Shown here in pieces: positions 23,250 to 34,066 of a stretch of DNA of 64,000 nt (its first letter is position 1; each line of letters begins with the position of its first letter). The notes beneath the pieces are model-generated. The model ran no database searches. It saw nothing but the letters and a program-made list of their open reading frames with translations, and was not told the DNA's origin. Origin of the DNA: Panaeolus papilionaceus (taxonomy: Eukaryota; Basidiomycota; Agaricomycetes; Agaricales); NCBI GenBank assembly GCA_015501605.1, contig JADNRZ010000019.1, forward strand, positions 558,001 to 622,000. Reading direction: 5' to 3'. The position numbers were made by a program, and so were the translations under genes.

Positions 23250-23259
23250 TTGACAGGTC
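23250..23259 (+). repeat. Right target-site duplication of the MULE
   Basis: TTGACAGGTC, identical to 21362-21371. Confidence 0.85.
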
Positions 23260-23807
23260 CCGCTCTTCTTTGATGGGATCGAATAAGAGTAATCGTCCCT
23301 CCCCTCAACTGCAGCCAGAGATGAGACCCTTCTTGCAGTGAAGCGCGGGAGCGTTGTAAGAAGGTCACACGCTCTCCGTTGTGCTCGGACTCGCATCATG
23401 TGTGATAGATTTGAGGCCACACGAAAGGACTCCTCGGATCGGGACATACGCATTCTATATACGTGCATTTAAACACAAAGGATGCTAAAAGTGACAAGAA
23501 TTACTAGTTGAAGTACCCCAGGATCAGTGTGGTGTTTTCCTGGAGCGAACCTCTGAACTGTGCATCTTATGCCTTTGGGTATCACATCAAGGATGTCTAC
23601 ATCGGCCCGTGGTGTTAGTGGCACTTGATACAGCGAAGATGACTAGAATCAATAAACGTACAAGTCAAAGGGGTGGTGCAGAACTAGGTTTTATGAAATT
23701 TTTTTCTCGAGCCCTCCGACTTTACAAAATAGGCGAAAAGAGAACAGAAAAAATACAATTGTTGGCGCAATTACATATTCGAGAGATTTCATACAATAAC
23801 TACTACT
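23260..23807. other. Intergenic, transposon to DUF4419 copy 4
   Basis: No gene recognised. A segment near 23368 (CACACGCTCTCCGT) resembles one near 25433, suggesting old duplicated flanking DNA. Confidence 0.4.
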
Positions 23808-25159
23808 CTATTCTGCTTCCTTTTGTTTTATGGCCATAAACCAAGCTGGAACCATTCCCACAGTGTCACGAGAAGCGCCGAGGGCGACATTTCCTACATG
23901 GCCCGCAACCATCACGCAGTCGAACAACTCTCCGTTATCATCGAGCTTCACATCGACGTGACAGACCGCAGGAGGGAGAGAGTACAGACTTAACCGATGG
24001 AGCTTCGGAATTTTTGGAAGAGTCCCCTCCGAGGTCATTTCAGGATCTGGTACTGGAATCTTGGGACCAACCCACCTCCCCTGACGATTCCAGACACAGA
24101 AGCTGGTGAGCCACCCGGACAAATGGCTCTCACCAGACCCACTCGTGATGTGGCAAATATTGGGCCAGAAGTCGGGATGATAGTTACCGTCGAAAGCATC
24201 GACGAAGCGCATCAGAACAGGTCGGAGGAGGGACGCCCATGCGGCTGGCTCTTCACCGAAGGTTTCGAGCTTTCCGAGACGGGCCACTATCTTTTCCCAG
24301 TCACATTTTTCACCCAAAAGGGTGACATTTGGTATTCCGCAGCGTGTCCTCGAAGTATAGCTGAAGTAGCTGTAGAGTAGGCTGGAGTCAGAACCGGACC
24401 AAATTTCGACTGTGCGTCTAAACGCTTACCTCTTCAAGGTGGACATCATCAACACAGAACAGACAATGGTGTCGTTAAATGTAGTCGTTGAGAAATCAGG
24501 CAAGATCCAGGATTGCAAATCGGGGTCGACCACCTATAATAGAAAATATTAATAAATGACCAGTTTTTAGCGAGAAATGTCGGGAGCTTCGGCTCACGTT
24601 CTCTTGAATCTTGGTTGTGAACGACACAGCGACCTTGCCGTGGTCCACTGTGTATCTTGTTCCAACGTTTTCGACGATCAGTTCTTTCTTCCCTTTGTGG
24701 GCTACGAAATGCGATCGCAGTTCCTCGGCGTGGGCGTTAACGCTTATCACATTTGATTAATTGAGTTCAGCTAACAAACTCAGAAGGCTATCTGCTCACT
24801 AGATATTAAACTGTGTCAGAATGGCGACCCAGATATCATCGGGTCTATTAGGAGCATGTTAATGTTCTGGGTCAAGGGTGTCCTGGCCTGTGGCGAAAAA
24901 AGACATACTTGATAACCAGGTTATAGTGATGGTTATAGGCATCGACGACAGTTTCAATGAAACCGTTCTGCCTCACCGTGGATACGTTCGACATGTCATG
25001 AACCCCTGTACCGAACGTGCTCTGCAGGAGCTCTTCGTACTTGTTTCCACCCTGTTTGCCCCAGACACTGTCGAAGACCCCATTTTGAGTGGTTGGACGG
25101 CTGTTGGGTGCCTTGCTGGACGCCTCGATGTTGCTGGATACTCGAAATGTGATGGGCAT
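23808..25159 (-). CDS. DUF4419 protein, copy 4
   Basis: Intact paralogue closest to copy 3. Starts MPITFRVSSNIEASSK at 25159. Exon 1 ends NHHYNLVIK; further exons encode DDIWVAILTQFN, VNAHAEELRSHFVAHKGKKE, FSTTTFNDTIVCS, and the large last exon (to 23808) with FVDAFDGNYHPDFWPNI, LSGWLTSFCVWNRQGRW and VDVKLDDNGELFDCVMVAGHV. Splice sites sit at the same places as in copy 3 and the frame is open. The third-exon acceptor is an unusual ATAAG/C, also seen in copy 3 as ATAAG/T. Function is unknown. Confidence 0.82.
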
Positions 25160-25622
25160 TTTGACGATTGCATTACCTTTGCCTAGCTGCCTTATATGCG
25201 TGTGTCCGGTGACTTAAGCGCTAAAATTCTTTATCTAATCCCCATTTGTATATGAGTCCCGAGTCAACGGTGATATATCGATGTATTCAAATCACTTCCA
25301 TCCTCTCACCCGATTTCTCTTAGCACACATGTTGAGTGATTGTGGGTTAATTCGATCTACACTGCAGTCAGAGACGACACACCTTTCGTACAGTGTTGCA
25401 CGGTGCACCATAAAAAGAATCACACGCTGTCCGTCCTGCTCAGAGGTAGACCCACAGGGCACATAGTTCCACAGTTTAATTGTCTATACTTATTGAGATT
25501 CGAGGATATGAAATAACTCGTGATGCTTATAGTCAAAAGGTCGATTCAGTACATAAGTGGTCTATTTACGCATCTAGACCCCTATCTCTGGTTAATCTCC
25601 AAGAGTAAGCAGTAAACGCGAT
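25160..25622. other. Intergenic between DUF4419 copies 4 and 5
   Basis: The upstream region of copy 4 is similar to that of copy 3. No other feature was recognised. Confidence 0.45.
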
Positions 25623-26930
25623 TTATTCTTCCTCTGCTTTCTGCTTGATCGCCATGAACCAAGCAGGGACCATCCCGAAAGTATCCCTCGAGGCGCCAAT
25701 AGTCTCGCTACCAACGTGTCCCGCAACCATGACACAGTCAAATTTCTTGCCATGATCATCCAACTTCACATCAACCTCACAGATAGCAGGTGGAAGGCAG
25801 TCCAACGGTACAGGGTGCCCTCCCCCCGACAACACTGTCTTTGGGATTGGAAGTTGAGGCCCTATCCACTTCCCTTCGCTATTCCAGACGCAGAAGTTGG
25901 TAATCCACCCAGAGAGTTCGGTGGATCCCGACCCAAAGGCCTTGAGGTGGCATATTTTTGCCCAAAACATCGGGTAGTGATTTCCTTCGAAGGCGTCTAC
26001 GAACTTCGAGAGGATAGGACGAAGGAGTTCACCCCATGCCGCGGGCTCTTTCCCAAAAGATTTAAGTTTATCAATGCGCGCCAGAAGTTTCTGCCAGTCC
26101 TCCTTAGTTCCCAGGAGAGTCACCATGGGAATTCCGCACCACAACGTGATGCCATAGCTGAAGTACCTAATGCAGGATATTAGTTTTCAGCTTATTTTCA
26201 TCCAGCAGTGCACATACTGCTTCAAGGTGGCCATCATAAGCATCGAGCAAATGACCGTATCGTTATGTGTGGTAGTGGAAAAATCAGGAAGAATCCAGGC
26301 TTCCAATTCGGGGTCTACGACCTGGCACCCACAACAAATGATTCAAAATGAGAACGTGGAGATATTTGACGGACTTACCTTCTCTTGAATCAGGCTCGTG
26401 AATCGCTTAGCGAGCTTCCCAAAATCTACCGAGTACCTTGTTCCAACGTCGGTGATGTTGATGTGTTCTTGACCCTCGTGCGCAACGAACTTTGAGCGCA
26501 GCTCCTCAGCATGAGCATTAACACTAATGCAAAAACGTTAAGCTTTTTTTACAAAATGGCACAATATGACCTTACTAGAAATTGAATTGCGTTAAAATTG
26601 CGATCCAGATGTCGTCGGGCCTGTAAAAGTCGGATAGGAACTGAATCTCCGCACATCTCTTTGAGTAAAGGCTATCGAGACCCACTTGAGCACGAGATTG
26701 TGATGATTGTTATAGGCGTTGACGACGGTGTCGATAAAGCCGTTTTCCCTCCACACTCCTATATCAGACATTCGCTGGGAACCGAAGTTAAAGGTGCTCT
26801 GTAGAAGCTCCTCATACTTGTTGTCTTCGCCCCAGACTTGATCGAATATTTGCGCGGCGGAGTTCAATTTTGCGTTGGGTGGGCAGCTTCTAGGCCCGAT
26901 GGCGTTTGTTACTTTAATTGTGACGGGCAT
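25623..26930 (-). CDS. DUF4419 protein, copy 5
   Basis: Start MPVTIKVTNAIGPRS at 26930. The five-exon arrangement is as in the other copies: NNHHNLVLK ends exon 1; then DDIWIAILTQFN; VNAHAEELRSKFVAHEG and VGTRYSVDFGKLAKRF; FSTTTHNDTVICSMLMMATLK; and the last exon to 25623, with CGIPMVTLLGTKEDWQKLL, FVDAFEGNHYPMFWAKI, LSGWITNFCVWNSEGKW and FDCVMVAGHVGSETIG. It is more diverged from copies 3 and 4 than they are from each other. All splice sites are canonical and the frame is open. Function is unknown. Confidence 0.82.
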
Positions 26931-27809
26931 CTTCGTGAAGATGGGTGAATTCGCTGAGTCCGCTATGATAGAGTTGACTCAGCCTGGGTCTCAGACCTTC
27001 GGTTTTTAATGGCTGCATCACGTGCCATGATCGAAAATCCTGATGGATTGATGATGACCCGATCTTTTGTGCCTGAGGCTCACAAAGACTGTCTGAGGTC
27101 TGAGGCATGCGCTTGAACCGCCGTTTGTTTGAAGATAATTTGGAAGGTGCCAAGAGGTCAGATAGGCGAAACGTATCGCCTAAGTGGCTATCATATCTCC
27201 AATTATGTGGTTTGAGCGCTTGCAACCTTGCCTCCAAGGAAACTGTGATCTACCAGTCAGAACATCGATCCTTGAATTATCCCAAAAAACAAGGTACAGG
27301 GATATTTTCCACATCATATATCAGTAATCAGACAATCTTTGCAGGTCACGAACCGTTGAGACATATTTCCGAAAGCTCAAGACTATATGCAAGCATCAAT
27401 ATTTCGATGATACGGATCGAAACCCCTCTTTTTTCGTCTCTGCCAACCGGTCGTTAACTCCCACAACCAGGTTTTGACATTGAGGGGTCGCAAAGATTTG
27501 CTTGGCACGTAGAGAGCCAATTCTATTGAACGCGAGTTGCAAATATCGATGTATTAGGCGACACAAATGTCAACGAGTGAATGTTTTGTGGAGCCACGAC
27601 CATAAGGCCCATTTTGATAGAAATCGATTCATATCACACCAACAGGTCATGCGCATAAACATCACTGCTATCACCTACAATGTGACAGTTGTGCGGCAAT
27701 TTTCTGTCCGAATACTCACGACAAAACACAATATATAAACCCCACAGAATCACTGCTGGACGGGTCAAAACCCACGACCTTCAACGTTAACAAATTTATA
27801 ACTGTAACA
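26931..27809. other. Intergenic with a TATA box for the next gene
   Basis: No coding similarity was recognised. TATATAAAC near 27731 lies about 78 bp before the ATG of the small secreted protein at 27810. Confidence 0.45.
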
Positions 27810-28154
27810 ATGAAGACTTTCCTCATCGTATTTCTTTCGTCCATGCTTATAATCGCGCAGGCCTTGCCTACATCCAATAATCACGACACTCTCGTCGCGC
27901 GCTGTAAGTAACTTCTCCATCGCATCAACTAACAATGAGTTGTTGGCTCACGCATAGGTTGCAGGTGTGCCCCCCAAGAACAGGGAACTCTTCGATGTAA
28001 GTCCTAAACTTTCATATTCTTGTTCTAAAGTCTAACCATGGGCCCTTACAGGAGCGAGCAGTGCCATGTGCGCTTGGAAAATAGCTCTGATTACCTCAGT
28101 TGATGCTAACACTTTCGTGATGCAGGTGTTCCAGGGTCTTGCAACTGTCCATAA
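27810..28154 (+). CDS. Small secreted cysteine-rich protein SSP-a
   Basis: Predicted 53-residue secreted peptide. Exons are 27810-27903, 27958-27996 and 28126-28154 (162 nt, in frame). The first 18-19 residues (MKTFLIVFLSSMLIIAQA) are a signal peptide. The mature part has six cysteines in the order CC-x-C-x9-C-x4-C-x-C. The first intron splits the first cysteine codon after its T, exactly as in the seven C-C-CC-C-C proteins downstream, but the cysteine spacing and the other introns differ, so kinship is uncertain. The second intron (129 nt) is long for this window and could hide another exon. Confidence 0.6.
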
Positions 28155-29264
28155 TGCCCATTCCCATTTCGACATTTCAGTCAATTGATCAATAATCTGT
28201 AATCTCTTAACAATAGCGAAATCTTTCCGGTTTTGTGGATAAAGTGTGGCTTTAGTCTTTCGGACGCCGTCCTGATGGGATGATCTGACTTGGTGGCCAA
28301 GTTGGTCAACGAGGTAAGTGACCTTGGAAAGGGACGCAGACGATCAAGCCATTTGTCCATTTTCGTGTGTGTTATGTTGGCATATGATCACTTTGCTGCA
28401 AGTGGCTCCACGTCTAGTGACACTAGAAATAGTTGTGCGGCAGTGCATCGAACATAATTTGGAGTCGCACGCTGGCCTACGCTATGGGAAGCATGAGCAT
28501 CGAGGTGGTGAGACTGGCATGTTGATCACTGCCTTGACCCGAATAGGCTTCTGGCACGATTTGCTAAGGATTTAATCGACGAAAGATAAGCTGAGAACTT
28601 CGAAACTAATTACCTTCGTTGAGAGATTAAGTAGGTCGATTGTCCTCAACTTGTATGCCCAGGTTCCATTATCAATATATCGAATTAGTGGTACCACCAA
28701 CTGGGATCGCAGTTGAATAGCCTAGGCTCTCCTATCCCTATACAAAAGTCCCTGCTGGATACAAAACACAACGAGGCAGGCCTGTGTATAACTGAATCCA
28801 CATCACCCTTGGGCCTGATGGCACAACACGAGTCAATCCATGAAATCATTCAGGTAAATTGTATGTCCAACTCCGAAGCCTGCGCCGCTGAAACATCTTC
28901 CGTTCCCTCACGTTCTCCTCAACTGTCGCAAGGTGAATCATCCTCGCCTATCCAAGTGAGAAAACACAACAGAAAAGTAATCCTTATTACAATTCAGGTG
29001 AGCATCGCATCATCCACCCACCATCCACGCACCCATTGTCACTGGCATGTAAAGCAACGCTTGGTCATACTCTACCTTGCTCTCTCCTTCGTTCGTGCCA
29101 CTCTACCTCCTTCCTCCATCCTATCCTACTCCATCTCAATAATATATACGAAACCGACCATGTCTTATCTTTGCAGCTCCAGGAAACAACCCAAAGAAGA
29201 AAGACGAGGGCTCACCCGAGTACCTCAATTATCCCGGAGGCCTAAAAGTTGGATACTGTTTCTA
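28155..29264. other. Intergenic, possible 5' leader of the next gene
   Basis: Open frames here lack recognisable domains. A CTTTGCAG acceptor at about 29178 just upstream of the next gene suggests a spliced 5' untranslated exon. Confidence 0.35.
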
Positions 29265-31627
29265 ATGGGGAGATACACAAATTACTACGGGGTACGTCTT
29301 GGATTAATTACATATTGTCGACTGGTGCAAAGGCAAGGACTTGGCGCTGGAATGTTGATTTCGTTGGGCGGAATGAACATGCGTTGGGCCCACGCTTGCT
29401 GGTTGCCGCGGGATACATGTCATTTCGTAAAGTCCGGGATGTCCGACCTGACCTTTTCCGGTTACAGGAAGAAGATAAGTTACCGGAGGGAATGGTTTGT
29501 ACGGGGTATGACGCTGGAACTGGGAGGAGATATTATCGTGATATGAAGGATGGGTCGGTTTGGGTTGGTGCACCATATGTGGAGTATGGAGTGATGAATA
29601 AGGTCCTCGACACATCGAAAACGAGTCCAAAGGAAGATAATCGTGAGTATAACAAGTATATCGTTATTATGCACGGTTTCACCTCATACGAATTCTCAGG
29701 ACGATTCCAACGCAAAATATTCAATGAAGAATCAGAAGATGAAAAGGAGGGGAAGAAAATGGTCCAAGGATCGCGGGCGACGACGAAGAGTAACAGTCTC
29801 CCGACCACCATCACCTCACGGGATTCCCAACGACGAAAAAGCACTGGTGTATCGAGCGAGACAACAACGCTAGTGGCACCAGAAGTTCCCTTTTCTACAT
29901 CGCAGGACGAGGAAACAAGGTTGATTACGGCCATAGAATCCACGCCCAGTTTAAACCTCCCAACATCTCCCACCAAATCGACAGCATCAAGAAGGAAACG
30001 CAGAGACAAAAGGACTATCAGCGAGCCCTTGAGTCCGATATCCGTCGCTACCTCCCCATCCACGTATAGCCAGGATAGCCAGTGGTCTAAATCCGACTAT
30101 AAACCCAACGCATCAGAGGTTCAGTTGCGAGCCACGGAGATCGCCCCTACTATACCTAGAGCTGATGACGACGGAGGAAAAGGCGTAGGTTCCAGAGAAG
30201 GAGGAAAAGCTGCATCACTCCTGAGTCCGATATCGGTGGCTAAGACGCCATCCGTATACAGACAGCAAAGTGGATCCACTGGCCCGGGGAAGCAACAGGG
30301 CCACAGCGTCGAGGCCGCGCCAGACAGACATGACGATCGGGTTGACCACAATTCAGAGGCCCCATCCAGTCCAGAATCCACCCCCACTAACACGGCACGA
30401 ACAGGAGATTTCTATGTTGAGACCGGTTCAAAACTCGCCCAGAAGAAATCAAGTGAGACGCAATATAGATCCAGTTTCGCTAGCTCCTCCACCAACGCCT
30501 CTCCCACCATAAACCTAACTCCCGAGCAAGAACACCCTTCTGCCGTCCCTTTCCCTTCTTCTTCTCCATATCCAGACCTCAACATCATCCAATACTCCCG
30601 CCCACTTTCTTCGGCGTCAGCCGCAACATCAAGTACCGTGACCATAACCCCCGTCACCGCACGCACAAGTATCAGCATGTCGTCCACTGTGACGATGTTC
30701 GCAAGCCCGCATAGCGAGACATCACCCCTCCTTCTCCATTCCGAGCGTTCTCCCCGTGGGCCACCGTCAGAGATCCCACTTGTCCCTCGCACACCACCAG
30801 GACTGGGTCCCCTGAGCCCCCGATCCATCTCCATATACCCCGAAACACCGTCTGCTTTAGGTCACGGACCCACGCTGGAAGACTTCAGCGCACATGAGCG
30901 CCTTTTCGCGTCATCAACCTCAACAGCACCCCTTCTTGGAAAGCCCAAGCCTGCTCCTGAAAGCCCTCTTCCTTCCCTGCAAAGTCCTGCGCTGCTGCAC
31001 CTCTCAGGACTCGACAGCTTACCCAGCCCTCCCAGTCCGGTCGACGGCCCGATGAACATGCACGCCCTTCTTCCTTCTGAGCAGCTACGTGCACTCTCAA
31101 GCCAACGTCGCGTTGAAATAGAGAAAAGTAGGGTCACCGCCGTCCACCAGACGCCAGAGCATCTTGGAGAGGGAGATATTTTCGCGAGCAGGGCTTCTAG
31201 GTTGGCTGAGAAAAGTTCACCGAGTGCCGTTGTGGAGGTTGGTGGAAACCTAGATGCAGAACAGCCTGCTGGAGCTTTCCCGGGGTTTTCACTCAATTTT
31301 GAGAGTGGGCCAGAGTTGAGTTTGGGATTTGAGGTGGGCCAGAAGGAGGGGTTGAGTACAGTTTCAAATAATCGCGCAGAGCCGGTGGTTGAGCTTCCAT
31401 CACGACCAAAACCAACGCAGCCCCCGAGTCTGTCACGAAGGGAGAGCATGTCTATAGAGGCTGCGAGTCAAGCGAGTGGGGAACATGTGCGAATTGATAC
31501 GATGAGTGGTGTTGTTGGGGGGAGCAGTCGTGTAAAGATCGGAGCTCAGCACGAGAAGAAGCCAGAGATGCCAAAGAGGAAATCGATGTTTAGGAGGGTG
31601 TCCGATCTATTGGGGAAAGGGAAGTAG
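29265..31627 (+). CDS. Ser/Pro-rich protein with a GYDAxTGRRYYRD motif
   Basis: Exon 1 (29265-29291) encodes MGRYTNYYG, and exon 2 starts at 29468 with EEDKLPEGM. Together they give a protein of about 708-728 residues, depending on whether the in-frame segment 29642-29701 (GTGAGT to TCTCAG) is spliced. The N-terminal motif GYDAGTGRRYYRD followed by DGSVW resembles a module I recall from agaricomycete proteins, sometimes annotated with LysM domains; no LysM is visible here. The rest is low-complexity, rich in Ser, Pro and Thr, with repeated (L)SPISVA(K)TPS segments. The C-terminus is basic (KRKSMFRRVSDLLGKGK). It is likely intracellular because no signal peptide or membrane segment is seen. 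Function is unknown. Its 3' end converges on the RCC1-like gene 123 bp away. Confidence 0.7.
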
Positions 31628-31750
31628 GAGGTGATCTGTAGAGTGTAAATAAGTTATTTGTTCATTACCGTGATGCTATTTTGGCAGTATAACGCATACC
31701 TTTGCATGAGAGAGATTTGGAATACAAGAAACACAACAGAGGGAGGGAGA

Positions 31751-33085
31751 TTAGGTCGTGATTTGACCGTCTATCCAGCTGGTGCCAGAACCAGCCCAAA
31801 CGTTGTTGACACGTTTAATGAGGCTTAGTTGGCCATCCAGTGGTTTCTGTGTGGATGACCAGACCTGTACGGGATTTGCTGCGTCTGATGTTGTACTCGT
31901 CCCTAAATTTCCGTGTTCGTTCCATCCCCATGCCCACAACTCCTGTGTATTCCGAGCCTCGTCATCTGACTGATGGCGGCTAACCAAGACAAGGACATGC
32001 TCCGTTCCACATGCGATTTGCAAAGAGGTTCCATGGCCGACATGAGGTTGAAGAGCAACATTGTCTACTCCAACGATTTTTTGCCCGATTGAACCACGCC
32101 CGAGTTGACCATGAGTATTGCTTCCAGAGGCAAACACAAGTACGGCGCCATCATTTTCCACCACCGCGTATGTCCCATGCCACGTAGAGCCGATGGATAA
32201 AAATTTTCCAGGAGGTGGATTGAACGCCAAATCTAGCTGATTTTTTTTATTGGAACCCAGGGATACCAACCGCCCCAAAGTTGTGAGGAATACCGAGTGG
32301 TGCATGCCCAGGGCCATCAGTTGAATGGTATCATTCAGTCCACACTCAGCCTGTGGAAAGACAATCATGGTTGGAAGAGGGATATAGGGCGGCAAAGATG
32401 AACCAGGTGATTTCGTTTGTTGGCCCAATTGCCCATGCCGCGAGGAACCCCATCCCACAAGCAATTCTTCCGTTCCTGTCTGGTCAATTGGATCCACACA
32501 CTCGATCACAACAACGACATGACGCTGCCCCGCAGAAATTTGCTTTATAAAGAAGGTACCATCGCTGAGAGATGTGCCCTTAGGCGATGGTAAGTGAGCG
32601 AAGGAGACGACGTGGGGCCCCGCATTCTTGGTTCCTCCTGTGGTCCCAGTTCCAAGATCTCCGAAATCGTTTGAGCCCATCGACAAAATTACGTCGCTAG
32701 AGCCCTTGCAAGCCAAAACAATGTATGATGTTTCCCATGTCGCAGCAATGAGCTTCGTGGTATAATTTGCCAGGCCCATCGCTTGTAGTGGCAGCGATAA
32801 AGGACGAAACCGAGTTTGGCCCAAGCTCTTATCCTTCAGCTGTTCCTCCTTGTAACTAGGGCCTAATTGTCCGCATATCCCGTCTCCGGCGCCCCATAGC
32901 TGTCGTTGTAATTCAGCACCAGTTGCCAACTCCGATAAGACCAAGGTATGATTGGATCCTGTAGCAATGCTGAGAACAGCTACGTCGTTGGGAAGGCTGG
33001 CAGCAGAGAATTTATTTAAATCTTCAAAGTCCCCAGATGCTAGCTGTCCTCTTGCATTAGATCCTGTGGATAACAATGTCGACAT
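31751..33085 (-). CDS. RCC1-repeat protein (ATS1-like)
   Basis: Intronless gene for 444 residues with repeated RCC1/BLIP-II beta-propeller blades: LLSTGSNARGQLASGD, LWGAGDGICGQLG, ILSMGSNDFGDLGTG, GWGSSRHGQLGQ, LVSLGSNKKNQLD, VFASGSNTHGQLGRG and LWAWGWNEHGNLGTS. The repeated G(S/W)N..GQLG signature makes the fold certain. Overall size and the N-terminal start with the first blade resemble yeast Ats1 more than the true nuclear RCC1 exchange factor, which carries a basic N-terminal tail that is missing here. The partner GTPase or function cannot be told from sequence. Confidence 0.88.
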   Translation of the reverse strand: MSTLLSTGSNARGQLASGDFEDLNKFSAASLPNDVAVLSIATGSNHTLVLSELATGAELQRQLWGAGDGICGQLGPSYKEEQLKDKSLGQTRFRPLSLPLQAMGLANYTTKLIAATWETSYIVLACKGSSDVILSMGSNDFGDLGTGTTGGTKNAGPHVVSFAHLPSPKGTSLSDGTFFIKQISAGQRHVVVVIECVDPIDQTGTEELLVGWGSSRHGQLGQQTKSPGSSLPPYIPLPTMIVFPQAECGLNDTIQLMALGMHHSVFLTTLGRLVSLGSNKKNQLDLAFNPPPGKFLSIGSTWHGTYAVVENDGAVLVFASGSNTHGQLGRGSIGQKIVGVDNVALQPHVGHGTSLQIACGTEHVLVLVSRHQSDDEARNTQELWAWGWNEHGNLGTSTTSDAANPVQVWSSTQKPLDGQLSLIKRVNNVWAGSGTSWIDGQITT

Positions 33086-34066
33086 AGCAGTATATTGTCT
33101 GTTGATGGCTTAGTAGTTGCTGTGCATGTACATAGATGGAACAACACCCTTGGGATTTGTTGTCCCAAGCATTCCATGTTTGGCTTTAATTGGCAACGTC
33201 CTTGACGTTGTTGCCTTGGTTCCTTGCGCGGATATCCTGCAGTACCACCCCAGTGCCTGGATCCGGACCACTTGGCTTCAGAATCAGGTCCCAACGACAA
33301 GCGAAACCAGCAGCCAAAATTCACGTCAGTAAATGGTTACAATGTGTATACAATAAAATACAAAGTCAAGTCGTTTCACAAAATTTACACCTTTCTACGC
33401 TGGTTGGTCCTTCAACACCCTAGATTTTTAAAGGCACCCGTGTTTTAACCTTGTGCGACAAAGGCGGCTCAGGCTGAGGTATCAGAAAATTTGCCACTGG
33501 CTTGGTTTCTTTGGGGGTTTTGAGGGATGTTCGAATAGGAATCTCTGAGAGCCTCTGAGTAAGCTTTCCGATATATGTTACATGGACCTGTCAGCAGCTG
33601 ACCAAAGACTCGGCCTTCTTAAGAATATTTCTATCACACATAGGTGCCATGTGTAAGTGACGACCCTTAGCGCTGGTGCGGTTGGTGAACTCGCCAGCTG
33701 CAGAGGAAACGAATGGAAGCTCTAGGAGGCGCGAAGGCAGAGACGTAGTGAGGCTGAACGCTGATGAGCGCGGTAGCCGCCATATTCGAATCATTGCTTT
33801 GTTACTGGCTCTGGGCCAGCGATACCGTTGTAACATCCTTGATCTGGGGTAACCTTCGTCAACAGGTCGGTCCCGGTCCGGGGCAACATGATGGCACACC
33901 AGCTACCACGTGGACCCCGTTTTTCAAAATCAAGCGCACTCGCTTGTGTTGATAGCGAGCGAAGCTGATCATGGGTGGTATGATACAAATACCTTGGTGT
34001 CGATAACGATGCAAGTTATCCTTTCCACTTTTCTCTTTCCTCTGTATTTCCCCCTCCTTCCTCATC
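33086..34066. other. Intergenic, no supported gene
   Basis: Divergent region between the RCC1-like gene (-) and the carboxylesterase (+). Short open frames have no recognisable content. Confidence 0.45.

Noticed and set aside
28713..29546. A 277-codon plus-strand open frame
   Set aside because: It lacks domains, overlaps the first exon and intron of the better supported Ser/Pro-rich gene in another frame, and shows no secretion or membrane signal.
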